Assembly: GCA_017539045.1 (NCBI GenBank)
Contig: JAFYHS010000004.1
Coordinates: 1-64,000, forward strand
From: Bacteroidales bacterium
GTDB lineage: Bacteria > Bacteroidota > Bacteroidia > Bacteroidales > F082
Length of the DNA: 64,000 nucleotides
Direction: 5' to 3'
Translations under genes and position numbers: made by a program
In this document: positions 40,203 to 49,251 of the stretch, piece by piece
How positions within the stretch are numbered: position 1 is the first letter of the stretch
Layout: each line of letters opens with the position of its first letter
The notes under the pieces: model-generated
Databases searched by the model: none
Told to the model about the DNA's origin: nothing
The model's input: the letters and a program-made list of their open reading frames with translations, nothing else

Positions 40203-41420
40203 TTACCACTTCAAGATCTTCTTGAAGTCGTAGTCCTCTGGATTCGGCAGGTAGGCCTTGGCCGCTTCGTAGTCGGCAGGACTGATGTACTGCAAGCCTT
40301 CGTTGAAGATCAACTCGGCCTTGGGGCCGTTCAGATTGACCAAGCGCGGTTTGATCTTGCCGTTCTCGTCTTCCACGTCCTTCAGGTACAACGGCATGAT
40401 CTCACCCTTCGGGTTGGTGGTGACCATAGCGCCACTCACACCCTTGTCGAAGAGTTTCTTCACGCCGTAACCCAGCAGTGAGCAGTAAGTCAAGTCGTAG
40501 CCGTTGGGCTCGACACAACGGATGCCGTAACCGATTTCGACGGGACGGCTCTTCACATTGATGCCCAAGGTCTTCAAGCGCTGTTGCAACAACAGGTTGA
40601 AGATGTGTGCCTTACTCACGTTGCCCAGTTCGGGATGACCATGTTCGTCGTAGGTGAAGGCCACACCCGATTTCTCAATTTCCTCATCGCTCATGAAGTG
40701 GAACACACCCTCGCTGATGATGACAACGCCGTAGTTGACACCCAAGAGTTTGCGTTTCACTATAGAGCTGACTACCAGCTTGATAATGGCATCGAAGGTC
40801 ACTTCCGCGTTGTTGAACATCTCGGGGATGACCACCATCGGGCAATGGCAGGCCGAGGTCATACCGAAAGCCAGGTGACCAGCCTCACGGCCCATGGCGG
40901 AGACCACAAACCAGTTGCCACTCGTACGGGCATCTTCATAGATGGTTTGCACCAGATGCACGGCAGCATCTTTGGCGGAATAATAGCCGAAGGTCGGGCT
41001 GCCCTCAGGCAACGGAAGGTCGTTATCGATAGTCTTAGGCACGTGGATGTTTTGGATGGGGAAGCCGCTACTGGCCAAGAACTTCGAGATGCGGTTGGCC
41101 GTCGAAGCGGTGTCGTCGCCGCCGATAGTGACCAACAACTTGATGTTGTTCTTGATGAAGAACTCCGTGTTGAACTCTTCGTTTTTCGGTTTGTAACGGC
41201 TCATCTTCAAGGCCGAACCGCCCTGCTTCAGGATGGCGTCGGCATAGAGGAAGTCCATCTCGACCACATCGGGATTGGGTTTGAAGAGGTTCTTGTAGCC
41301 TTCGTTGAGGCCGAGGACACGATAACCGTCCTTAAGGAAGGTCTTCGCCACGGTGCTGATCACCGTGTTGATTCCAGGAGCCGGACCACCGCCGGCAAGG
41401 ATTACAATGGATTCTTTCAT
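40203..41420 (-). CDS. 6-phosphofructokinase, probably pyrophosphate-dependent
   Basis: A 405-residue phosphofructokinase of glycolysis. The donor-site motif is GGDD (residues 100-103) where ATP enzymes have GGDG, and the active-site loop is PKTIDND with Lys129 where ATP enzymes have Gly; together these mark PPi-dependent PFKs, which spare ATP and are reversible. Other motifs: ILAGGGPAPGINTVI and MGREAGHLA. The ATG at 41420 is chosen for the family start (MKESIVILAGG). It lies between repeat elements B and C. Confidence 0.9.
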   Translation of the reverse strand: MKESIVILAGGGPAPGINTVISTVAKTFLKDGYRVLGLNEGYKNLFKPNPDVVEMDFLYADAILKQGGSALKMSRYKPKNEEFNTEFFIKNNIKLLVTIGGDDTASTANRISKFLASSGFPIQNIHVPKTIDNDLPLPEGSPTFGYYSAKDAAVHLVQTIYEDARTSGNWFVVSAMGREAGHLAFGMTSACHCPMVVIPEMFNNAEVTFDAIIKLVVSSIVKRKLLGVNYGVVIISEGVFHFMSDEEIEKSGVAFTYDEHGHPELGNVSKAHIFNLLLQQRLKTLGINVKSRPVEIGYGIRCVEPNGYDLTYCSLLGYGVKKLFDKGVSGAMVTTNPKGEIMPLYLKDVEDENGKIKPRLVNLNGPKAELIFNEGLQYISPADYEAAKAYLPNPEDYDFKKILKW

Positions 41421-41463
41421 ATTTGAGGTTTTTAAAGAATTATAATTCAAACTCAACTGTTTG

Positions 41464-41588
41464 AGATTCCCTTCGGGAATGGAGTTTGTGTCGGAGTGTC
41501 ATGCGGCGGTGGTAACAGTTTATTACTTTTGACTGGCTCTGCCGCCGCTGGAAACAAAAACGTACACTCCATTCCCGTCAGGGAATCT
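41464..41588. repeat. Inverted-repeat element, copy C
   Basis: A 125-bp copy. Left arm hairpin ATTCCC-TTC-GGGAAT, right arm ATTCCC-GTCA-GGGAAT; the arms extend to GGAG/CTCC. Inner stem GCGGCGGT (41503-41510) with GCCGCCGC (41541-41548), inside which CAGT pairs with ACTG. It ends 1 nt from the GH92 stop and lies upstream of the PFK gene. Confidence 0.9.
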
Positions 41589-41589
41589 C

Positions 41590-44500
41590 CTATTCTATCA
41601 CCAATTCATCACAGAAGATCCATGCCTTCTGTCCGGCACCCACATGGCCTTCGGGGCAAGTGCCGATGGTCTTGGCCACCATCTTCACATAACGGGCGTT
41701 GCAGCGCGGACGCACCTCCATCTCCTGGACGAAAGCGCCATCGGCATCTGTAGGCACTTCGTTCTTCACCTTACCCACGCTACGGAAGTTGCGGCCGTCG
41801 TCGCTGACGAAGTATTCCACCTCGGTGGGCATCCAGATCCAAGAGTAGATCTCCTGCAGGAAGCTACCCGCCAATCGATTGAGGCGTTTCGAAACGCCCA
41901 AGTCGACGGTGGCGATGAGGTCGACGCCGTAGTAGCCTTGCCACGAGCCTGTGCGGAAGTTCTCGCCGCCGCGCTGGTGGTCGATCAAAGCCTTGAGGCC
42001 ACCGGCCTCGTATTGCTCGTTGTATTTGTTCTCCAGCTTCACGCTATGACGCGCGTCGATCAGATAATAGTGTGCGTCGATGGGCAGACTCCAGCGGCCG
42101 TCCTGTAAGGCAGCGGCACGTATGTCGGTGGCCTCCTTCAGGCAGATGGGCTTCTCGTAGAGCAAAGCCGAATCGGAAGGCTCGGTGCCATCCATGGTAT
42201 AGTAGATCTTCACGCCTTCGACAGGATGGCTCATGCTGACCATGATGCTGTCGAAGAAAGTGTCGGAGTTGGCGTTGACGGTGGGTACGATGACAATTTG
42301 TTCGCTGGGGATACGCATCACGGGGCAGTTCTCGGGTTGCGTGGCCCAAGGCGAGTTGTTCTTGTCGGTCATAGTGAACTCAAGCGTGCCGCCGTTAAAC
42401 ACCTCCTCGAAGGTGACGTAGCTACGCTCCAAGGGCTTGCCGTTCAGCTTGACGGACTTCACATAACAGTTCTTGTTGCTCAAGCCCTTGGCGACGACTT
42501 CGAACTGCTTGCCGTTCTCAAAGGTCAGGCGGGTGCGCTCGAAGCGCGGCAGACCCAGCACATAATAGCCTGAGGCTGGCGTGGCGGGATAGAAGCCCAT
42601 GGCGGAGAGCACACCCCAAGCCGACATCTGGCCGCAGTCTTCGTTGCCAGCATAGCCGTCACGACGGTCGGTATAGAAGTCGTCCATCACCTTCTTCACA
42701 TAGTATTGCGTCTTGGTGGGCTTGCCGACGAAGTTGTACATATACACGGTGTTGTGGCTCGGCTCGTTGCCGTGGGCATATTGCCCGATGAGTCCCGTGA
42801 TGTCAGGCTGCTCGCGGCCCGTCAGGTTGGAGGGGGCGTTAAACAAGCCATCGAGTTTAGCCTCGTAGCCGTTCCAACCGCCCATGAGGTCGATGTGGCC
42901 ATTCACGTCCTGTGGCACGAAGAAACCGTACTGGTAAGAGTTGGCCTCGGTCAGCGTGAAGTTGACCTGTGCGGGATCAAAGGGACGCGACCAGCCACCA
43001 TTGCGACGACCTTGGAAGAATTGGTTCTCGGGATTGTAGATGTTCTTATAGCTCTGTGCCCGGGCATAAAACTCCTTGGCAATGTCGGTCTTGCCTAAGG
43101 CCTCGGCCAGGCGGGCAACACACCAATCGTCGTAGGCATATTCGAGGGTCTTAGACGTGGCCTCACCTTCAACTTCGATCGGGATGTAGCCATATTTCAT
43201 ATAAGCGCCCATGCCACGGAAGTCGTCTTTCGAGCTGGCCACCATGGCTTCCAGAGCCTTTTCCGTGTCGAAGTCACGGATGCCGGCAAAATAGGCGTCG
43301 GCGATGACGGGGATGGCGTGGTTGCCGATCATGCAGTAGGTCTCGTTGGCAGCCAGTTCCCAGATGGGCAGCATGTGGTGCGGGTTGGTCTCGTACTTAT
43401 TAATAAAGGTGTTGATGAAGTCGAGGGTGCGTTCGCGCTGCATTAGGCTAAAGAGCGGATGCAGGCTACGGAAGGTGTCCCACAAAGAGAACACAGTGTA
43501 GACGGGTCTTTCGGACTTATAGACCTGCAGGTCGTGGGCACGGTAACGGCCGTCGGCATCGCTGTAGAGGTTGGGAGCAATCATCGTGTGGTACAAAGCC
43601 GTGTAAAACACCGTCTTGTTCGACTCGTTGGGGTCGCTGACCTCATAACGCAGCAGTTCCTTGTTCCATTTGTCGTAGGCTTTTTGGCGCAGGGCATCGA
43701 AGTCGAAGTTGTTCTCGCCCAACTCGGCTTTTAAGTTGTTCTTTGCGCCTTCCACGTCGACGGCGGAGAGGGCAATACGCATGACGAGGGGCTCTCCTTG
43801 AGTATTTGGAAACATGAAATAGGCCTTCCTGACCTTGGAATCGAGCAAAGGAAAGCCTTCGATGTTTGAATTCTCATAAAAGTCGCTATAATCAAGAATC
43901 ATTGGCCAATAACCATTGTCAACTGCAAATGGCTTAGAAAACTCTGCATAGAAATACAAGTATTGGTCGTTGGCCCAATCGCGCGTGCGACGGAAGCCGC
44001 TGATGGCATGGTCATTTTCTATATTCAGTTCTGCCTCATACACAAGTTCATCGTTTACGCCATGCTGCAAGTCAAGTATCAAACGGCGAAATTTGTCTGA
44101 CGGATAGGTGCAGCGCATCATGCCCACACGGTCACCCGTAGTCAGTTCCACCTTAATGCTGTCGTCCAAAACCACAGAATAATACCCTGCCTGAGCATAC
44201 TCGTCTTCATGCTTGAAGGTAGCATTGCTATAAACCGAATCATAATAAGGATACTTATCATTCGGCAAATCATCTTTAAGCTTGAACTCACCAGCGAACG
44301 GCATAAACCTAAAATCGCCGTAGTCGGAGCAGCCCGTGCCGCTGAGGTGGGTGGTGCTGAAGCCGAGGATGGTGTTGTCGGTGGTGTGGTAGCCTGAGCA
44401 GCCGTCCCAGTCGTTCATACGGGTGTCGGGGCTGAACTGCACCATGCCGAAAGGCACCGTGGCGCCCGGGAAGGTGTGGCCGTGGCCACCTGTGCCGATG

Positions 44501-44604
44501 AAGGGATCAACGTAATTGGCCGGGTCAGTGACGTAGTCAGCCTTGGGCTGAGTGGAGCAAGCCGCAAGGGCGAGCAGCATCAAAGGTAATAGAAGCTTTT
44601 TCAT
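41590..44604 (-). CDS. GH92 family glycosidase, alpha-1,2-mannosidase type, lipoprotein
   Basis: 1004 residues. Lipobox LALAAC with Cys16; no acidic outer-membrane export tag follows, so a periplasm-facing enzyme is likely. The GH92 core is ~25-745: NYVDPFIGTGGHGHTFPGA, GMVQFSPDTR, YHTMIAPNLYSDADGRYR, YAGNEDCGQMSAWGVLSAMG. GH92 enzymes are Ca2+-dependent exo-mannosidases acting on mannans and N-glycans. C-terminal additions: an Fn3/chitobiase-like module (~750-850, KIYYTMDGTEPSD) and an F5/8 (CBM32-like) module (~855-1004). No SusC/D genes are alongside, so this is not a classical PUL. Confidence 0.93.
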   Translation of the reverse strand: MKKLLLPLMLLALAACSTQPKADYVTDPANYVDPFIGTGGHGHTFPGATVPFGMVQFSPDTRMNDWDGCSGYHTTDNTILGFSTTHLSGTGCSDYGDFRFMPFAGEFKLKDDLPNDKYPYYDSVYSNATFKHEDEYAQAGYYSVVLDDSIKVELTTGDRVGMMRCTYPSDKFRRLILDLQHGVNDELVYEAELNIENDHAISGFRRTRDWANDQYLYFYAEFSKPFAVDNGYWPMILDYSDFYENSNIEGFPLLDSKVRKAYFMFPNTQGEPLVMRIALSAVDVEGAKNNLKAELGENNFDFDALRQKAYDKWNKELLRYEVSDPNESNKTVFYTALYHTMIAPNLYSDADGRYRAHDLQVYKSERPVYTVFSLWDTFRSLHPLFSLMQRERTLDFINTFINKYETNPHHMLPIWELAANETYCMIGNHAIPVIADAYFAGIRDFDTEKALEAMVASSKDDFRGMGAYMKYGYIPIEVEGEATSKTLEYAYDDWCVARLAEALGKTDIAKEFYARAQSYKNIYNPENQFFQGRRNGGWSRPFDPAQVNFTLTEANSYQYGFFVPQDVNGHIDLMGGWNGYEAKLDGLFNAPSNLTGREQPDITGLIGQYAHGNEPSHNTVYMYNFVGKPTKTQYYVKKVMDDFYTDRRDGYAGNEDCGQMSAWGVLSAMGFYPATPASGYYVLGLPRFERTRLTFENGKQFEVVAKGLSNKNCYVKSVKLNGKPLERSYVTFEEVFNGGTLEFTMTDKNNSPWATQPENCPVMRIPSEQIVIVPTVNANSDTFFDSIMVSMSHPVEGVKIYYTMDGTEPSDSALLYEKPICLKEATDIRAAALQDGRWSLPIDAHYYLIDARHSVKLENKYNEQYEAGGLKALIDHQRGGENFRTGSWQGYYGVDLIATVDLGVSKRLNRLAGSFLQEIYSWIWMPTEVEYFVSDDGRNFRSVGKVKNEVPTDADGAFVQEMEVRPRCNARYVKMVAKTIGTCPEGHVGAGQKAWIFCDELVIE

Positions 44605-44688
44605 AGGTTAGCGTATTTGAGGGTGTAAAGATATAACAATTATCGGTTCAAATAGACAAAAAAATGACAAAATGAGATTCCGATTCTC

Positions 44689-44705
44689 TTGGCACAGCTT
44701 TTGCA
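44689..44705 (+). promoter_or_regulatory. Putative sigma-54 (RpoN) promoter
   Basis: TTGGCACAGCTTTTGCA contains GG (-24) and GC (-12) at the exact 12-nt spacing of the consensus TGGCAC-N5-TTGCA. It points towards the Asp-box gene at 44823. A TAnnTTTG box also exists closer to the gene (44763-44770). Confidence 0.5.
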
Positions 44706-44762
44706 TATAACTACAATTGTATAAAAAATTGCCATTTTATGGCCTGGTTTTTTCAAAATGCT

Positions 44763-44770
44763 TATATTTG
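44763..44770 (+). promoter_or_regulatory. Putative -7 box of the first Asp-box gene
   Basis: TATATTTG, 52 nt before the ATG. The rest of the 218-nt intergenic region (44605-44822) is AT-rich and holds only this box, the sigma-54-like site and a weak minus-strand TATCTTTA (44626-44633) before the GH92 gene. Confidence 0.5.
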
Positions 44771-44822
44771 CAGCCCAAATTTTGAACAATATTATTCATT
44801 AACTAATTAAAAACAAACCATC

Positions 44823-46880
44823 ATGAAGAAAGTTTTATTCATGTCTCTTGCAATGGCCGTCGCCATGACCGGCTTTGCACAGAGAGTTGTTGTTAGCAAC
44901 GACGCCAAGAACGCCTGTGCAACCGCTAAAAAGCCCGCCGCAGTCCGTCAGATCGACGGCTCTGCTGTTGAAGGCATCCAATTCAGCATGGCCAAGAACA
45001 TGGTCAGCAACAGAAGCCTTGATGACTTCGACGAGTACACCACCATGACCACCAATTACGACCTGCAGTCGAACAGCGCCCTTGGCAACCGTATCGCCAC
45101 GTGGTCCGACGGCTGTGCTTCTTTCGTCGCCACTTGGGATCACTCCGGCAACACCGGTTTCCCGGATCGTGGTGCTGGTTACAACTTCTACACCCCCGAC
45201 ATGAAGGGTATGGGCGAAGAGCCTGAAGTTCGCCAAGAACCCATGAAGTCGGGTTGGCCCACCATCGCCGCTTGCGGTGAAGGCGAAGTCCTCGCCTCAC
45301 ACGCCACTGGCGTCAACCTCTACTATCGTCCCACCAAGGGCGAAGGTGAATGGGAACTCATCTACAACTGGGGTAACGACTATGGTGCACCCACTTGGCC
45401 CAGAGTGGTCGTCAGCGGTCCCAACAACGAGTTCATCCACCTCGTCATGTGTAAGCAAATCAGCTTGCCCGACGGTTCATATGACAACCACGTCTACTAC
45501 GTCCGCGTCAAGCACGTCGGTGACACCTGGGAGATCCCCACTGAACTGAACGACTTCCCCGGCGTTGACAACGAGGCTGACGGTGAATACCGTAACCAAC
45601 TCAGTGCTGACGATTATGTGATGGCCGCCAACGGCAACAACGTTGTCTGCATGTTTGGTTCCTACACCACTGAAGTGTTCTACATGATTTCGCACGACAA
45701 CGGTGAGACCTGGGAGCGCCAAATCATTGCCCCCTATGCCATCGCAGGTGAAGACGGTGAACCCGTCCACGCTATCAACTTCGACGACTATCCGGAAGGC
45801 ATGACCGATTCAATCGTCACCTCCGACAATTCGCACAGCATTACCATTGACAACAATGGCACAGTCCACGCAGCATTCGCCCTTCTTCGTTGGAGAGTTT
45901 CCGATGCCGACCACTACACCTCATGGCCTGGCTATAGTTTTGGCATTGTTTACTGGAACTCTAACTACGTGAACGAACAAGGTGGCCACGAAATCCCGCC
46001 TTATGGCCGCTGGAGCCAAGACTCACAATTCCCAGCTTACTATGCTGAAAGAGGTTTTGCCTACACCCTGATCAACGAACGTATCGATGCCTTGGCAGAA
46101 GCTGACGGCCGTCAACACCTCAATTACTTTGGCGTGGTTGACGAGGACATGGACGGAACCCTTAACATCGACTGGGCAGCAAACATCGACAACAGTGATT
46201 GGAGCTATCGCAGCATCGGCAGTTCTACCATGCCCAGCATTTCTGTCGACAATCTCGGCAATGTGGCCATCATCTTCAGCACCTTGGCAGAAACCAGAGT
46301 AAACTCCATCAACAGTTGTAACTACAGAAGCGCTTATGTCACCCTCAAGGACGTTGACGGCACTTGGTATGCTGACGAATATGGCATCAACCTTGCCGAA
46401 GACTTCGTCCACGAACTGGAAGAGCAATATTCTTGCGTGGCTGCCAACCATGGTTACGACGGCACCTTCTGGGTCATGTACTCGGGCGACGAAAACCAAG
46501 GCCTCTACCTCGACATCAGCGATTCCCACCCGAACAGCAACATGGGTGTTCTCACCGAGAACTACCAGTATGCTTGCTGGATCAGACCTGAGACTTTCGG
46601 CATCAACGAGCAGGAAGCCGTCAACCCGATGACGACCACCCGCGTGTATCCTAACCCTGCCACCGACGTCCTGAACATCGAAGTGAATGCCTCGCAGGCT
46701 TCCGAGATGAGCATCAACGTCTACAACATCATGGGTCAGAACGTGATGAGCAAGAACGTGAACATCACCACCGGCATGAACACCCGCAGCATCAGCACCA
46801 GCGAGCTGAACAGCGGTATCTACTTCGTGACCGTCAAGGCCAACGGCTTTGAGAACACCATGAAGTTCATCGTGAAGTAA
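44823..46880 (+). CDS. Secreted Asp-box protein with T9SS sorting domain (1 of 3)
   Basis: 685 residues. Signal peptide to about residue 19 (...MTGFAQ). The large middle part looks like a beta-propeller of the sialidase/BNR type; a clear Asp-box is SHDNGETW (290-297). No sialidase catalytic Arg-triad or FRIP motif is recognisable, so ligand binding is as likely as hydrolysis. The last ~75 residues are a type A T9SS domain (TRVYPNPATDVLNIEV ... FENTMKFIVK). First of a tandem of related genes; it diverges from GH92. Terminator just after the stop. Confidence 0.82.
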   Translation: MKKVLFMSLAMAVAMTGFAQRVVVSNDAKNACATAKKPAAVRQIDGSAVEGIQFSMAKNMVSNRSLDDFDEYTTMTTNYDLQSNSALGNRIATWSDGCASFVATWDHSGNTGFPDRGAGYNFYTPDMKGMGEEPEVRQEPMKSGWPTIAACGEGEVLASHATGVNLYYRPTKGEGEWELIYNWGNDYGAPTWPRVVVSGPNNEFIHLVMCKQISLPDGSYDNHVYYVRVKHVGDTWEIPTELNDFPGVDNEADGEYRNQLSADDYVMAANGNNVVCMFGSYTTEVFYMISHDNGETWERQIIAPYAIAGEDGEPVHAINFDDYPEGMTDSIVTSDNSHSITIDNNGTVHAAFALLRWRVSDADHYTSWPGYSFGIVYWNSNYVNEQGGHEIPPYGRWSQDSQFPAYYAERGFAYTLINERIDALAEADGRQHLNYFGVVDEDMDGTLNIDWAANIDNSDWSYRSIGSSTMPSISVDNLGNVAIIFSTLAETRVNSINSCNYRSAYVTLKDVDGTWYADEYGINLAEDFVHELEEQYSCVAANHGYDGTFWVMYSGDENQGLYLDISDSHPNSNMGVLTENYQYACWIRPETFGINEQEAVNPMTTTRVYPNPATDVLNIEVNASQASEMSINVYNIMGQNVMSKNVNITTGMNTRSISTSELNSGIYFVTVKANGFENTMKFIVK

Positions 46881-46901
46881 GTCTGACTTACATCGTTTGA
46901 C

Positions 46902-46933
46902 AAAAAAAGGAGGCTGCGGCCTCCTTTTTTTTT
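46902..46933 (+). terminator. Intrinsic terminator after Asp-box gene 1
   Basis: A-tract, stem GGAGGC / GCCTCC with loop TGCG, then nine or more T. Confidence 0.93.
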
Positions 46934-46964
46934 GTCAAACCACTTGCGGTTTAAGAAAAAGCAT

Positions 46965-46972
46965 TATCTTTG
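46965..46972 (+). promoter_or_regulatory. Putative promoter of Asp-box gene 2
   Basis: TATCTTTG with CACTTGCG upstream (TTG 46944-46946, 18 nt before). The same CACTTGCG and TATCTTTGCCCTCAAA pieces precede Asp-box gene 3, so the promoters were duplicated with the genes. Confidence 0.6.
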
Positions 46973-47036
46973 CCCTCAAATTGCCAAAATAGCAAACACA
47001 AACAAAAAACTCAATTATTAATCAAACACATTCAAA

Positions 47037-48959
47037 ATGAAAAAGTTATTTACTTTAGCTTTAGTCTTGTTGGTGGCCACCTTTGGCTACTCACAAGTGA
47101 GACAAATGTCGTCAAGCGACGCTAAGAACAAAGTTGCCACCATGAAAGTGACCAAAGGCATGGAGAGCTTCGAGAACGTGCAAATCGAGCCTAACATGAT
47201 GCGCACCGATGGCGAACTCGACTGGACGACCTACGACTGGCAGTCGAACGCTGGTGCTCGCACCTGGACCATCGTTTGGCCCGACAACAAGATCAACTTC
47301 GGCTACACCATGGCTGTAGACCCCAATTTCACTGACCGTGGTACTGGCATTGGCACTTACGATTACAACAACGACGAATGGATTCCGCTGGGTGGTCGTA
47401 TCGAGAACGAAAAGACCGGCTTCGGCTCCATCGCCCGTTACAAGGAAAACGGCATCGTTGTGGCCGCCCACACCGCCAGCAACATGGGTGTCTACCTCAT
47501 TGAGGACAAGGACAACATGACACCTAACAGTGTCCCCGCCTCTCTTTACACCAACAATGGTTCCTACACGCACCCTGCCGTGATGACCTCCGGTGCCAAC
47601 CGTGACATCATCCACGTCGTCTGCGGTAACTTCGATGACAGCACTCTCCCCATCAAGTATTGGCGTTCAACCGACGGCCAAAGCTGGGACGAGGCCGAAT
47701 TGGTCCTTCCCTTCATCGAAGAGGCTGGCGCTGACTGGGGTACCAACGATTACTATTGGATGGAGACCACCGAAGACAACTGCCTCGCCCTCGTCGTCAA
47801 CAGTGCTTGGAGCGATGGTATGGTGTTATACAGCTATGATGATGGTCAAACCTGGGAAAAGAAGACCTTCTATCATCACCCTGGCGTTAATGTAGACTAT
47901 GGTGAGGATAGAGTGGCTTTCTTATATCCTCGTTGGACTTCTGCACAGTGGGGTATCAACGGCGAACTCTGCATGGCCTATTCCTTCAACGGTACTAATA
48001 GCTATGCCGGCAACGCAAATAGCGGTTACTATCCTGGCATCGGCGGTGTCGCCTATTGGAGCGAGAACCTGCCTTACCATGGCGAGACCCAACCTCAATA
48101 TGGTGTCGACCCGACCAACCCCATGCCTCCCGTCCCCGGCAACCCCTTCATCATGGATTCTTCCTATATCATGCAAGACATCTATGAAAGCTGGATGCTC
48201 TTCAGCGAGCAGACACACGACATTTGGCCTGAATATATGGGCTACCTTGCCCCGTTGGACGATGATGGCAACCCGGAAGGTCCCTTGTACGATGACGTCA
48301 CTGGCTGGAACATTGAAGACTTGACCAAGCATGGCCCTTACAATAGTGGCTCTGTTGACTTCCCCGTCCTTTGCCTATTGCCTGACTGCGGTGGCTACGA
48401 CATGGTTGCCGTTTGGAGTGGCATGGATGAGAACCACATGGATGCTACCACTGGCAATTTCTTCTACAAACTCTTCGCCAGCTATTCGGGCGATGGTGGC
48501 CGTACTTGGGCCCATCAAATCCAGCTGACCAACGACTTCATGTATGACCTCTCTGAATGCGTCTATCCTCAAGCCGCTGTGATCGGAACGACCCTCGTGA
48601 TTGCCGTTCAGATGGACGGTGCTCCTGGCACCTATGTCCAAAGCGACGATACTGAAGCTAGCGACAACTACTACCAAGGCCTGACCTTCGAACTGAACGA
48701 CCTCTTCCCGGATGCCGGTGTTGGCGTGCCGGAAGTGAGCCACAACACACACATGAGCATCTATCCTAACCCCGCCACCGACCAAATCGGTGTCACCCTC
48801 AGCCAAAATGCCGACATCACCATCTACAACATGATGGGTCAAGTCGTCATGACCACTGAAGGCCACGCTGGTGTCAACAGCATCAACATCAGCAACCTCA
48901 CCGCTGGCATCTACTTTGTCAACGCCGGTACCGAAACCCAGAAGATCGTCGTGAAGTAA
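47037..48959 (+). CDS. Secreted Asp-box protein with T9SS sorting domain (2 of 3)
   Basis: 640 residues. Signal peptide to about residue 19 (...TFGYSQ). Asp-box motifs: RSTDGQSW (from residue 210), SYDDGQTW (266-273) and SGDGGRTW further on, indicating a sialidase-type beta-propeller; no catalytic signature is seen. Collinear with gene 3 throughout (e.g. FYHHPGVNVDYG; PVPGNPFIMDSSYI; HDIWPEYMGYLAPLDD). Residues ~568-640 are a type A T9SS domain (YPNPATDQ ... QKIVVK). Ligand unknown. Confidence 0.83.
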   Translation: MKKLFTLALVLLVATFGYSQVRQMSSSDAKNKVATMKVTKGMESFENVQIEPNMMRTDGELDWTTYDWQSNAGARTWTIVWPDNKINFGYTMAVDPNFTDRGTGIGTYDYNNDEWIPLGGRIENEKTGFGSIARYKENGIVVAAHTASNMGVYLIEDKDNMTPNSVPASLYTNNGSYTHPAVMTSGANRDIIHVVCGNFDDSTLPIKYWRSTDGQSWDEAELVLPFIEEAGADWGTNDYYWMETTEDNCLALVVNSAWSDGMVLYSYDDGQTWEKKTFYHHPGVNVDYGEDRVAFLYPRWTSAQWGINGELCMAYSFNGTNSYAGNANSGYYPGIGGVAYWSENLPYHGETQPQYGVDPTNPMPPVPGNPFIMDSSYIMQDIYESWMLFSEQTHDIWPEYMGYLAPLDDDGNPEGPLYDDVTGWNIEDLTKHGPYNSGSVDFPVLCLLPDCGGYDMVAVWSGMDENHMDATTGNFFYKLFASYSGDGGRTWAHQIQLTNDFMYDLSECVYPQAAVIGTTLVIAVQMDGAPGTYVQSDDTEASDNYYQGLTFELNDLFPDAGVGVPEVSHNTHMSIYPNPATDQIGVTLSQNADITIYNMMGQVVMTTEGHAGVNSINISNLTAGIYFVNAGTETQKIVVK

Positions 48960-48979
48960 TTCACCCTAACTTCTAAAAC

Positions 48980-49010
48980 AAAAAAAGGAGGCAATTGCCT
49001 CCTTTTTTTG
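48980..49010 (+). terminator. Intrinsic terminator after Asp-box gene 2
   Basis: A-tract, stem GGAGGCAA / TTGCCTCC, then seven T. Element D starts 13 nt later. Confidence 0.93.
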
Positions 49011-49022
49011 TTGCATTTCACG

Positions 49023-49149
49023 AGATTCCCTTCGGGAATGGAGTAATCCGTTCTTGTTACCAGCGGCGGCATGAACCAGTTACCAACTTGTAGCAGTATC
49101 ATCCGCCGCATGTAAACTTGTTATTATTCTCCATTCCCGAAGGGAATCT
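49023..49149. repeat. Inverted-repeat element, copy D
   Basis: A 127-bp copy with perfect 21-bp arms (49023-49043 and 49129-49149), each a hairpin ATTCCC-TTC-GGGAAT. Inner stem GCGGCGG (49063-49069) with CCGCCGC (49103-49109), extended by ATGA/TCAT. It fills the gap between the gene 2 terminator and the gene 3 promoter. Confidence 0.92.
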
Positions 49150-49180
49150 AAAAAAACACTTGCGTATAAAGAATATTTAT

Positions 49181-49188
49181 TATCTTTG
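49181..49188 (+). promoter_or_regulatory. Putative promoter of Asp-box gene 3
   Basis: TATCTTTG with TTG 18 nt upstream (49160-49162), the same arrangement as before gene 2. Confidence 0.6.
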
Positions 49189-49251
49189 CCCTCAAATAAC
49201 CGAATTACGAACACAACTAACTAACCTATTATTAATCAAAACCCGTTAAAA

